Source: Megachile rotundata | Taxonomy: Eukaryota > Arthropoda > Insecta > Hymenoptera > Megachilidae | DNA length: 64,000 nt | Direction: 5' to 3' | Assembly (NCBI RefSeq): GCF_050947335.1 | Contig: NW_027473532.1 | Span: 124,001-188,000, forward strand | Part shown: positions 11,017-19,994 of the stretch, piece after piece | How the letters are laid out: every line of letters begins with the position of its first letter | How positions within the stretch are numbered: the first letter of the stretch is position 1 | The notes under the pieces: generated by a model | What the model was told of the DNA's origin: nothing | The model's input: the letters and a program-made list of their open reading frames with translations, nothing else | Database searches by the model: none | Program-made: the position numbers and the translations under genes

Positions 11017-12687
11017 ATGCGGGGCTCTGTTGCGGTGGACCTTACTTCCCTAGCTACTCGTGGGATCTTTATGATGTTTAATTCTAAATCTAAAAAAACT
11101 CCAGAGCCGTCCTTCTCTTTAAACCAGGGCACCTCAGAGCTACGCCAGGGTTTTGCTTTTGGAACTTCTGGTGTACCCCCATCAAAGCGTAAGAGGGCTA
11201 CGTTCGCGCGTGCGCCTTTTGAGATGTTAAACCGTGTTGATAGTTTTCCTCGCTTTCTTGTAGTCAGACCATTGGAGGGGGATTTCTCGTGTACTAGTCC
11301 TTTCGTTATTTCCACAACCATAAGGAATATGCTTGGAGATGTTTGTGGTGTGAAGAAAATAAGAGACGGTCTGTTGATTGAGGTTGTGTCAAGGGAGCAA
11401 CACGATAAACTAATCGGGATGTCTGTTTTTGGAGAACGCGCTGTCCAGGTGTCTCCGCACCGTAGCCTCAACTCTTCCAGAGGTGTGATTTATTGTAGAG
11501 ACCTGCTAAATTGTACTACGGAAGAAATTTTAGAAAATCTAAAGGATGTGGGAGTGACATCTGTTCAAAGAATTCGTACAAGGCGCAATGGTGAACTAGT
11601 AGATACAGCGTCCTTGATTCTTACCTTCAATACACCCCGGCTACCAGACAATATAAAAGTCGCCATGTATAGCCTATCGGTTCGGCAATACATTCCAGCC
11701 CCTCAAAGATGTTTCAAATGTCAGAGCTTCGGCCACATGTCCTTGCAGTGCAGTAAAGACCCGGTTTGCATATGTGGTAGGTCGTCCCATGAGGGAACAC
11801 CATGCGAGGAACCCTTTCAGTGCATCAATTGCAAACAACAGCATAAGTCTACCTCAAGGTCTTGCCCTGCATACATTGAGGAATGTGAAATACAGAAGAT
11901 TAAAGCAACCAAAAATCTAACATATTCGGAGGCACGGAGGGAACTGCGGAGAAGCAAACCATCTGCGGTGGCAAGTACGTACGCCGCAGTAACCAAATCA
12001 CATACATTTGAAGTACGCTCGGAAATCAGTAACTTGATAAAGGATATGGTGCCTGAAATAATCAGAGCAGTGAAATCACAAATAGATAATTTGTTACGAG
12101 ATATAAAGACCAATCTGGAATGTGGAATGGGATACGAAACGGTGAGGCCAGAGGTGGCGGAACCTGTAGGCGCAGCTAAACTGCCTCTCCCAGACAAAGG
12201 TGTGGATCGGAGTGCAGTTGCTACTAGACAACAAAGAAAGTCGGATTGTATTAAAAACACATCAAACGAGAAAGACGAACTAAAGGACAAGCCAAAAGTA
12301 GCAAGACATCGCATGCCCAGTACACGACTATCTGAAGAGAAAATGGACATTGATATTCAACAAAGTGTAAAGAATATAGCTAGTATAAGTGCACGAAGAG
12401 AAGGTATCACAGCAAATGTGAGGAGAGCAACCATAACGTCACCAATAAGCCAGAGTAATACTGCAAAGGAACAAATCACTAGTCAAAATATTGAGCAGCC
12501 AGAGGGAAATATAAACACATGTACATCTTCTGATAGAGTAGCTAGTAATTCAGAATCAGATGAAGAGATTTTTGATACTCGACAGAAGCCTGGTGAGAAG
12601 CCTCATAGGAAGGAAAGTAAGAAAAAACGAGTTCTAAGCGAATCTGTAACGTTAGATAAAATATTATACGATGGAAGAAGGAAATAA
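11017..12687 (+). CDS. ORF1 protein: gag-like, CCHC zinc-knuckle nucleic-acid-binding protein
   Basis: A 556-aa ORF1 product. In LINEs of this group ORF1 protein binds the element's own RNA, forms the ribonucleoprotein and acts as a nucleic-acid chaperone. Visible features: a basic KRKR cluster at residues 57-60 (possible nuclear signal); a central region of about residues 75-225 lying where related proteins have an RRM-like fold (position-based, not proven); three zinc knuckles at C232-x2-C235-x4-H240-x4-C245, C251-x-C253-x4-H258-x4-C263 and C269-x2-C272-x3-H276-x6-C283, the set typical of I, R1 and jockey ORF1; and a long polar, low-complexity C-terminal third with a basic KKKR patch near the end. 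The first ATG at 11017 is used, but the ATG pair at 11071/11074 (M19, M20) precedes the lysine-rich start and could be the real start. The last 17 nt overlap ORF2. Confidence 0.93.
   Translation: MRGSVAVDLTSLATRGIFMMFNSKSKKTPEPSFSLNQGTSELRQGFAFGTSGVPPSKRKRATFARAPFEMLNRVDSFPRFLVVRPLEGDFSCTSPFVISTTIRNMLGDVCGVKKIRDGLLIEVVSREQHDKLIGMSVFGERAVQVSPHRSLNSSRGVIYCRDLLNCTTEEILENLKDVGVTSVQRIRTRRNGELVDTASLILTFNTPRLPDNIKVAMYSLSVRQYIPAPQRCFKCQSFGHMSLQCSKDPVCICGRSSHEGTPCEEPFQCINCKQQHKSTSRSCPAYIEECEIQKIKATKNLTYSEARRELRRSKPSAVASTYAAVTKSHTFEVRSEISNLIKDMVPEIIRAVKSQIDNLLRDIKTNLECGMGYETVRPEVAEPVGAAKLPLPDKGVDRSAVATRQQRKSDCIKNTSNEKDELKDKPKVARHRMPSTRLSEEKMDIDIQQSVKNIASISARREGITANVRRATITSPISQSNTAKEQITSQNIEQPEGNINTCTSSDRVASNSESDEEIFDTRQKPGEKPHRKESKKKRVLSESVTLDKILYDGRRK
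12671..12687 (+). other. ORF1/ORF2 overlap, possible termination-reinitiation site
   Basis: ORF2's ATG (12671) lies inside ORF1, 14 nt before the ORF1 stop TAA (12685-12687), in a different frame. Such short start/stop overlaps in bicistronic LINEs are known to allow reinitiation by ribosomes that have just terminated, which would give ORF2 protein at low level. The mechanism is inferred here from the layout alone; a frameshifted fusion is the alternative. Confidence 0.7.
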
Positions 12688-15600
12688 TATCATACAATGG
12701 AACTGTAACGGTATCCAGACACACTATCCAGAGTTAAGGTTACTAATAAATTCCTATAAGCCTTACTGCATATCGATGCAAGAGACACACTTAAAAGAAA
12801 ATCAACATTTCTCTGTTCGCGGGTATAAAATTTACAGAAATGATATGGTATCGGATGGGAGAGCAAAGGGTGGAGTTGCATTATTAATCCATGAATCTTA
12901 CGTAACAGAAGACGTGCTGCTACAGACGCCCTTACAAGCAGTGGCGGTCAGAATAATTGCCCCTTGTCAGATATGTTTATGCTCCTTATACTTACCAGAT
13001 TCTAACTGGGACACACAAGAACTGCGGCACCTTGCTCAACAATTGCCTAAACCATGCATAATAACTGGCGATCTAAATGCGTGGAACACCTTATGGGGAT
13101 GCTCTTCCACTAACATAAAAGGAAAGATGGTTGAAAATTTCGTAGACCTTGAGAACTTAATAATTATGAATACCGGTGAAATGACACATTTCAATATAGC
13201 AACGGGATCCTTTTCAGCGATAGATCTATCTATATGTTCTCCGCATCTATCCGCCAACTATATTTGGAAACCCGTGGACTCATTATATGGAAGCGATCAC
13301 TTTCCGATACAGATAATCGATATTTACTCGAAACACAATGAACCATTTGTCCACAAATGGTGTTTATCCAAAGCAGACTGGGAGGAGTACCGCACAAATT
13401 TTATTCTACCCGAAGAATCCATAGACATTAATCAGACAGTACAGGAGCTAACATCTGCAATAATAAACGCCGCAAATAGAAGTGTGCCAACTATCAATAA
13501 ATATCCCAAACGGATAGTACCCTGGTGGAACAACGAGATCGAAGAGGCGGTTCGAAACAAAAAGCAAGCTTTTAATAAATATCGGAAATGTCCAACCCTG
13601 CAACATTTAATAACTTTCAAAAGATTGCGCGCTGTTGCCCGGAAAATGATAAGGACCGCAAAGAAGGAGCACTGGGAAAATTATGTGGGTACAATTACCC
13701 CTGATACCTCTACATCTCAAATCTGGTGCAAAATAAGAGCAATAAAAGGAAAACGGGTTTTGTCGAGACTGGCCGGTTTAGAGAGTGACGGATCCATTAT
13801 AACAGACTCTACTGAAATGGCGGAGTGCATGGGGAAATTCTACGCATCAACATACAGCAGTGAAAACTACTCCGCGGATTTCCTAAACAATAAAAGCAGT
13901 TTGGAACAGCCACTGTCCTTCGATACGGACCAGTCGGAGGATTACAACGCTCCCTTTTCTATGTCTGAGATGAAACATGCCATGGAAAGTATAAAGAAAT
14001 CATCACCAGGACCGGATAATGTCCCATACATGATGATAAAACAACTACCGGATGAGGGAGTAATTAGACTTCTGAGTCTGTACAATCGTATATGGGAATT
14101 GGGAATATATCCGGATAAATGGAAAGAGGCTATTATTGTACCCATTCTGAAAGTGGGAAAGAATCCCCTGCTATGCAGCAGCTACAGGCCTATTTCGTTA
14201 ACATGCTGCATGAGCAAACTCCTCGAAAAAATGATCAACTACCGCCTAATGTGGACACTTGAGCAAAAGCATCTTCTTTCCAGGTATCAATGTGGTTTCC
14301 GCAAATTTCACAGCACAAATGATAGCATTGCCTTTCTCGAAAATGAAATTCACAATAGTTTTGAACGAAGTGAGCATGTAACAGCAATATTTTTGGATCT
14401 AGAAAAGGCCTACGATACCACATGGCGATATGGTATCCTCAAACAATTGTTTGAGTGGGGTTTCAAAGGAAACTTGCCGTTATTTATAAAAAGTTTTTTA
14501 TCCCTTAGATATTTTGCAGTGAGAATAAACGGAAAATTGTCTATGCTAAAAGTTCAGGAAAACGGAATACCACAGGGGTCGACAATAAGTGTCACCCTGT
14601 TTGCAATAGCCATAAATAGTATAGTGGAACAAATTACAGGACCGGTGAAAAAGTGCCTATATGTGGACGACCTGGTAATTTTTTGCTCAGGAAAAACAAT
14701 TGAAAGAATAAACGAAAACCTGCAGAAGACCATAAATAACCTAATAGGTTTTTCGGAAGCACGCGGCTTTAAATTTTCAACTACAAAGACCAGTAGCGTG
14801 CATTTCTGTAAGAAACACCGGCATGAACAACCAGAGCTACGGATGAGGAATGTACCAATTCCATATAAGGACAGTGTTCGTTATCTAGGAGTATATTTTG
14901 ACCGGAAATTAACTTTCCGCGATCATATTGGAGCCCTTGCTGTCGAAGCTAAAAAACGGCTAAACTTAATTAAATGTTTATCTAACATCGTCTGGGGATC
15001 GGACAGAGAGGTCTTGATTAGTTTGCATGAGAAACTGATTCTATCAAAAATGGATTATGGATGTATAGTTTATTCAGGAGCAGCTAAAACAAATCTACGA
15101 ATTCTGGACACTATAAATCATACTGGAATACGATATGCGACAGGGGCTTTTAGGACAACTCCAGTGCACAGTTTATACTGTGACGCAGGAATTGCGCCAC
15201 TACAACTACGGCGTAAAAGGATACTACTGAATTATATAGCAGAATTAAGGGCAAAACCGAAGCACATAACATACGAAACCTTCTATGACGTAATCGACTC
15301 CCACCTGGATGTACACCAACGAAGACCGCCGATAATGCGATCATCGGCTGAAAGGGCGCGGTTATGGGTGGAGAATCTTGATATAAATTTAAGCTCCGTT
15401 TGTACAATTGATTTGTATAAGATCCCACCGTGGGTAATCCCCGAAATCAAAATTAAGACAGATTTAATGAAATACAAAAAAAGCGAGACGAATAGTATTA
15501 TATACCAAGAGACCCTAAAGGAAGCACTATACAGTCACCATAAACCAGATGTCATATACACAGATGGCTCAAAAACCAACGACGGCGTTGCATGTGCTAT

Positions 15601-16354
15601 ATATACCAACATGCAGGCACAATCATGGACATTATCGAAGGAGACGTCGATAGTCTCGGCAGAATTACAAGCTATCTGGCAAGCGCTAACATACTATATA
15701 AATAGCAACAGCTCAAACACATTGATCATTTGCACAGATTCCCGAAGTGCAATTGAGCGAATACAAAATGTATATACAACTGACAATATGACATATAGCA
15801 TTATAACTTTAATAAATGAAATCAGTAAAGATGGAAAACAGATCTATCTCATGTGGACGCCGGGCCATACTGGCATAGGAGGTAACGAGAAAGCGGATAA
15901 AGCGGCAAAGGAAGCAACGAAGTACTGTAGTACGCTCACACAAATAAATGTCCAAGATAAAAAATCCTATATAAAACACTTATGCATACAGGAGTGGCAG
16001 AAGCTATGGAGTGAGACCAGATCGCACTTAAAACAAATAAAACATACGGTAGACAAATGGTATCTGCCAAAAGAATTATCTAGACAAGAACAAATTGTAA
16101 TAACAAGGTTAAGATTAGGGCATACGAGAATAACATCTGAATACCTAATAAAAAAAGAACAGGAACCGCAATGCAGCAGCTGCAAAACGCGGTTAACAGT
16201 ACAACACATACTAAATGAGTGCAAGATATTCGAACAGCAAAGGAAAAAATGCAAACTACCAGCTACGTTAAGAGAAACGCTAACAAATGATGAAAATCTC
16301 AAAAGGCGCACCATATTATATATAAAAATGACCGGATTTATGAATAAAATTTAG
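12671..16354 (+). CDS. ORF2 polyprotein: AP-like endonuclease, reverse transcriptase, RNase H
   Basis: A 1227-aa protein that carries out target-primed reverse transcription. The endonuclease spans about residues 5-215: WNCNGI with N11, QETH with E38, GDLNAWN with D134 and N136, and SDHFP with D209 and H210. The reverse transcriptase is roughly residues 460-760: YRPISL, FLDLEKAYD with D576, GIPQGS at 632-637, and YVDD at 664-667 with the catalytic aspartates D666 and D667. The RNase H domain is about residues 958-1085 and has the full DEDHD set: D965 (YTDGS), E998 (SAELQAI), D1023 (CTDSRSA), H1066 (TPGHTG) and D1076 (NEKAD). A C-terminal zinc motif C1168-x2-C1171-x7-H1179-x4-C1184 follows, as in I and jockey relatives. 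Length is normal for an RNase H-bearing LINE. The start at 12671 is the first ATG of the frame, just upstream of the endonuclease core. No key residue is missing, so the enzyme is probably functional. Confidence 0.96.
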   Translation: MEEGNNIIQWNCNGIQTHYPELRLLINSYKPYCISMQETHLKENQHFSVRGYKIYRNDMVSDGRAKGGVALLIHESYVTEDVLLQTPLQAVAVRIIAPCQICLCSLYLPDSNWDTQELRHLAQQLPKPCIITGDLNAWNTLWGCSSTNIKGKMVENFVDLENLIIMNTGEMTHFNIATGSFSAIDLSICSPHLSANYIWKPVDSLYGSDHFPIQIIDIYSKHNEPFVHKWCLSKADWEEYRTNFILPEESIDINQTVQELTSAIINAANRSVPTINKYPKRIVPWWNNEIEEAVRNKKQAFNKYRKCPTLQHLITFKRLRAVARKMIRTAKKEHWENYVGTITPDTSTSQIWCKIRAIKGKRVLSRLAGLESDGSIITDSTEMAECMGKFYASTYSSENYSADFLNNKSSLEQPLSFDTDQSEDYNAPFSMSEMKHAMESIKKSSPGPDNVPYMMIKQLPDEGVIRLLSLYNRIWELGIYPDKWKEAIIVPILKVGKNPLLCSSYRPISLTCCMSKLLEKMINYRLMWTLEQKHLLSRYQCGFRKFHSTNDSIAFLENEIHNSFERSEHVTAIFLDLEKAYDTTWRYGILKQLFEWGFKGNLPLFIKSFLSLRYFAVRINGKLSMLKVQENGIPQGSTISVTLFAIAINSIVEQITGPVKKCLYVDDLVIFCSGKTIERINENLQKTINNLIGFSEARGFKFSTTKTSSVHFCKKHRHEQPELRMRNVPIPYKDSVRYLGVYFDRKLTFRDHIGALAVEAKKRLNLIKCLSNIVWGSDREVLISLHEKLILSKMDYGCIVYSGAAKTNLRILDTINHTGIRYATGAFRTTPVHSLYCDAGIAPLQLRRKRILLNYIAELRAKPKHITYETFYDVIDSHLDVHQRRPPIMRSSAERARLWVENLDINLSSVCTIDLYKIPPWVIPEIKIKTDLMKYKKSETNSIIYQETLKEALYSHHKPDVIYTDGSKTNDGVACAIYTNMQAQSWTLSKETSIVSAELQAIWQALTYYINSNSSNTLIICTDSRSAIERIQNVYTTDNMTYSIITLINEISKDGKQIYLMWTPGHTGIGGNEKADKAAKEATKYCSTLTQINVQDKKSYIKHLCIQEWQKLWSETRSHLKQIKHTVDKWYLPKELSRQEQIVITRLRLGHTRITSEYLIKKEQEPQCSSCKTRLTVQHILNECKIFEQQRKKCKLPATLRETLTNDENLKRRTILYIKMTGFMNKI

Positions 16355-16509
16355 AATGCAGCAGAATTTCGCAGCAGTATAAAGTCCTTAAGTTTATAGG
16401 TTATATAATCATCACTAGGTATATACTTAATTTCTTTTCATTTAAATACGTATGTTTACTCTTCTTTATATTACATGTATAGTTTTATTTTATTTTTACT
16501 ATTTTAAAA

Positions 16510-16560
16510 AGCCCATATAGAGCGGAGGGTACACTGTATTGGAAATAAAGCACATGGGCT
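16510..16560 (+). other. 3' UTR hairpin (agcccat / atgggct)
   Basis: Perfect 7-bp inverted repeat separated by 37 nt, close to the 3' end of the element. It could be a structured 3' recognition signal for the element's reverse transcriptase. The loop is long, so stability is uncertain. Confidence 0.5.
16544..16549 (+). terminator. Possible polyadenylation signal AATAAA
   Basis: Canonical hexamer inside the loop of the 3' UTR hairpin, about 60 nt before the end of the element. A second AATAAA at 16589-16594 is part of the A-rich tail and may be incidental. Confidence 0.45.
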
Positions 16561-16586
16561 AATGATCTCAGCAATCGACGCCCTAA

Positions 16587-16609
16587 CAAATAAAACAATA
16601 AACAATAAA
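16587..16609 (+). repeat. 3' tail with CAATAAA repeats
   Basis: The element ends in an A-rich stretch with two perfect CAATAAA units (16596-16602 and 16603-16609), preceded by a degenerate caaataaaa. Short simple-repeat tails rather than poly(A) are known for I-type LINEs (TAA repeats in the Drosophila I factor). The next base, c16610, could start a third unit or belong to the target-site duplication. Confidence 0.75.
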
Positions 16610-16621
16610 CAGATAGTACAG
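16610..16621 (+). repeat. Right target-site duplication of the retrotransposon
   Basis: cagatagtacag, identical to 10784-10795. It is followed at once by gagtcaaatt, which continues the interrupted satellite monomer exactly as in the unoccupied copy at 46490-46513. This proves a clean insertion with no loss of target sequence. Confidence 0.93.
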
Positions 16622-19033
16622 AGTCAAATTACAGCGGATATGTGCGAATTAGAGGCTGAATCGTGCGAAAATGAGCATAATTCGTTCAAAACGAACAAAA
16701 TTGTTCATTGTGGTGTTGAATTGTGCTCAGTTACGATAACTTAACATGACTAGATAGTACAGAGTCGAATTACAGCGGATATGTGCGAATTAGAGGCTGA
16801 ATCGTTCGAAAATGAGCAAATTTCGTTCAAAACGAGCAAAATTCGTGCAAAACGAGCAAAATTGTTCATTGTGGTGTTGAATTGTGCTCAGATAGGATAA
16901 CTTAGCATAACTAGATAGTACAGAGTCGAATTGCAGCGGATATGTGCGAATTAGAGGCTGAATCGTGCGAAAATGGGCATAATTCGTTCAAAACGAGCAA
17001 AATTGTTCATTGTGGTGTTGAATTGTGCTCAGTTACGATAACTTAACATGACTAGATTGTACAGAGTCGAATTACAGCGGATATGTGCGAATTAGAGGCT
17101 GAATCGATCGAAAATGAGCAAAATTCGTTCAAAACGAGCAAAATTCGTGCAAAACGAGCAAAATTGTTCATTGTGGTGTTGAATTGTGCTCAGATAGGAT
17201 AACTTAACATAACTAGATAGTACAGAGTCGAATTGCAGCGGATATGTGCGAATTAGAGGCTGAATCGTGCGAAAATGAGCATAATTCGTGCAAAACGAGC
17301 AAAATTGTTCATTGTGGTGTCGAATTGCGCCCAGATAGGATAACTTAACATAACTAGATAGTACAGAGTCGAATTGCAGCGGAAATGTGCGAATTAGAGG
17401 CTGAATCGTGCGAAAATGAGCATAATTCGTGCAAAACGAGCAAAATTGTTCGTTGTGGTGTTGAATTGTGCTCAGATAGGATAACCTAACATAACTAGAT
17501 AGTACAGAGTCGAATTGCAGCGGATATGTGCGAATTAGAGGCTGAATCGTGCGAAAATGAGCATAATTCGTGCAAAACGAGCAAAATTGTTCGTTGTGGT
17601 GTTGAATTGTGCTCAGATAGGATAACCTAACATAACTAGATAGTACAGAGTCGAATTGCAGCGGATATGTGCGAATTAGAGGCTGAATCGTGCGAAAATG
17701 AGCATAATTCGTGCAAAACGAGCAAAATTGTTCATTGTGGTGTCGAATTGCGCCCAGATAGGATAACTTAACATAACTAGATAGTACAGAGTCGAATTGC
17801 AGCGGAAATGTGCGAATTAGAGGCTGAATCGTGCGAAAATGAGCATAATTCGTGCAAAACGAGCAAAATTGTTCATTGTGGTGTTGAATTGTGCTCAGAT
17901 AGGATAACTTAACATAACTAGATAGTACAGAGTCGAATTACAGCGGATATGTGCGAATTAGAGGCTGAATCGTGCGAAAATGAGCATAATTCGTGCAAAA
18001 CGAGCAAAATTGTTCATTGTGGTGTCGAATTGTGCTCAGATAGGATAACTTAACATAACTAGATAGTACAGAGTCGAATTGCAGCGGATATGTGCGAATT
18101 AGAGGCTGAATCGTTCGAAAATGAGCAAAATTCGTTCAAAACGAGCAAAATTCGTGCAAAACGAGCAAAATTGTTCATTGTGGTGTTGAATTGTGCTCAG
18201 ATAGGATAACTTAACATAACTAGATAGTACAGAGTCGAATTGCAGCGGATATGTGCGAATTAGAGGCTGAATCGTGCGAAAATGAGCATAATTCGTGCAA
18301 AACGAGCAAAATTGTTCGTTGTGGTGTTGAATTGTGCTCAGATAGGATAACCTAACATAACTAGATAGTGCAGAGTCGAATTGCAGCGGATATGTGCGAA
18401 TTAGAGGCTGAATCGTGCGAAAATGAGCATAATTCGTGCAAAACGAGCAAAATTGTTCATTATGGTGTTGAATTGTGCTCAGATAGGATAACTTAACATA
18501 ACTAGATAGCACAGAGTCGAATTGCAGCGGATATGTGCGAATTAGAGGCTGAATCGTGCGAAAATGAGCATAATTCGTGCAAAACGAGCAAAACTGTTCA
18601 TTGTGGTGTCGAATTGTGCTCAGATAGGATAACTTAACATAACTAGATAGTACAGAGTCGAATTACAGCGGATATGTGCGAATTAGAGGCTGAATCGTTC
18701 GAAAATGAGCAAAATTCGTTCAAAACGAGCATAATTCGTGCAAAACGAGCAAAATTGTTCATTGTGGTGTTGAATTGTGCTCAGATAGGATAACTTAACA
18801 TAACTAGATAGTACAGAATCGAATTGCAGCGGATATGTGCGAATTAGAGGCTGAATCGTGCGAAAATGAGCATAATTCGTGCAAAACGAGCAAAATTGTT
18901 CATTATGGTGTTGAATTGTGCTCAGATAGGATAACTTAACATAACTAGATAGCACAGAGTCGAATTACAGCGGATATGTGCGAATTAGAGGCTGAATCGT
19001 TCGAAAATGAGCAAAATTCGTTCAAAACGAGCA
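16611..19033. repeat. Right part of block A, matches 46494-48916
   Basis: Sequence after the retrotransposon matches 46494 onwards at a constant displacement of 29883 bp. Shared rare variants include tagattgtac (17055 and 46938), gcggaaatg and the gatagtgcag/gatagcacag monomers. One private change is seen near 18817 (cagaatc for cagagtc). The match breaks at 19034, where the left copy has gcaaaa and the right copy gcataa. Confidence 0.82.
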
Positions 19034-19969
19034 AAATTCGTGCAAAACGAGCAAAATTGTTCATTGTGGTGTTGAATTGTGCTCAGATAGGATAACTTAA
19101 CATAACTAGATAGTACAGAGTCGAATCACAGCGGATATGTGCGAATTAGAGGCTGAATCGTGCGAAAATGAGCATAATTCGTGCAAAACGAGCAAAATTG
19201 TTCGTTGTGGTGTTGAATTGTGCTCAGATAGGATAACCTAACATAACTAGATAGTACAGAGTCGAATTGCAGCGGATATGTGCGAATTAGAGGCTGAATC
19301 GTGCGAAAATGAGCATAATTCGTGCAAAACGAGCAAAATTGTTCGTTGTGGTGTTGAATTGTGCTCAGATAGGATAACCTAACATAACTAGATAGTACAG
19401 AGTCGAATTGCAGCGGATATGTGCGAATTAGAGGCTGAATCGTGCGAAAATGAGCATAATTCGTTCAAAACGAGCAAAATTGTTCATTGTGGTGTTGAAT
19501 TGTGCTCAGTTACGATAACTTAACATGACTAGATAGTACAGAGTCGAATTACAGCGGATATGTGCGAATTAGAGGCTGAATCGTTCGAAAATGAGCAAAA
19601 TTCGTTCAAAACGAGCAAAATTCGTGCAAAACGAGCAAAATTGTTCATTATGGTGTTGAATTGTGCTCAGATAGGATAACTTAACATAACTAGATAGTAC
19701 AGAGTCGAATTGCAGCGGATATGTGCGAATTAGAGGCTGAATCGTGCGAAAATGAGCATAATTCGTTCAAAACGAGCAAAATTGTTCATTGTGGTGTTGA
19801 ATTGTGCTCAGTTACGACAACTTAACATGACTAGATAGTACAGAGTCGAATTACAGCGGATATGTGCGAATTAGAGGCTGAATCGTGCGAAAATGAGCAT
19901 AATTCGTGCAAAACGAGCAAAATTGTTCATTGTGGTGTTGAATTGTGCTCAGTTACGATAACTTAACAT

Positions 19970-19993
19970 GACCAGATAGTACAGAGTCAAATT
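19970..19993 (+). other. Unoccupied copy of the retrotransposon target site
   Basis: Carries the diagnostic combination gaccagatag followed by gagtcaaatt, i.e. the target monomer without an insertion. Confidence 0.8.
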
Positions 19994-19994
19994 A

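Larger units (their letters stand above)
10796..16609 (+). mobile_element. Full-length non-LTR (LINE) retrotransposon, I/jockey-like with RNase H
   Basis: A 5814-bp insertion in the satellite, bounded by a 12-bp target-site duplication. It has a GC-rich 5' UTR (10796-11016), ORF1 with three zinc knuckles (11017-12687), ORF2 with endonuclease, reverse transcriptase, RNase H and a C-terminal CCHC (12671-16354), and a 3' UTR ending in CAATAAA repeats (16355-16609). There are no long terminal repeats, integrase or protease. This order, with RNase H after the reverse transcriptase and a short A-rich repeat tail, is known from the I group of LINEs; jockey itself lacks RNase H. Both frames are free of stops or frameshifts, so it appears to be a recent, possibly autonomous copy. 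Exact clade placement needs a reverse-transcriptase tree and I hold it loosely. Confidence 0.96.
16355..16609 (+). other. 3' UTR of the retrotransposon
   Basis: 255 nt, AT-rich, between the ORF2 stop TAG (16352-16354) and the right target-site duplication. It contains a 7-bp inverted repeat (16510-16516 with 16554-16560), a possible polyadenylation signal, and a short repeat tail. In LINEs the 3' end is what the reverse transcriptase recognises to start copying, so the hairpin and tail are the likely recognition elements. No further coding sequence is seen. Confidence 0.85.

Noticed and set aside
11007..11471. Reverse-strand open frame antisense to the start of ORF1
   Set aside because: It lies opposite ORF1, shows no recognisable motif, and the coding signal (zinc knuckles, intact frame) is on the + strand.
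11817..12350. 177-aa reverse-strand open frame
   Set aside because: Shadow of ORF1; no motif and no independent support.
15967..16314. 115-aa cysteine-rich reverse-strand open frame
   Set aside because: Antisense to the RNase H/CCHC end of ORF2; its composition follows from the complementary strand.
10796..16609. LTR retrotransposon or retrovirus
   Set aside because: No terminal repeats, protease or integrase. The endonuclease is AP-like and N-terminal to the reverse transcriptase, and the tail is a simple repeat, all as in LINEs.
16562..16744. 60-aa + strand open frame after ORF2
   Set aside because: It runs from the 3' UTR across the target-site duplication into satellite monomers, so it was created by the insertion junction.
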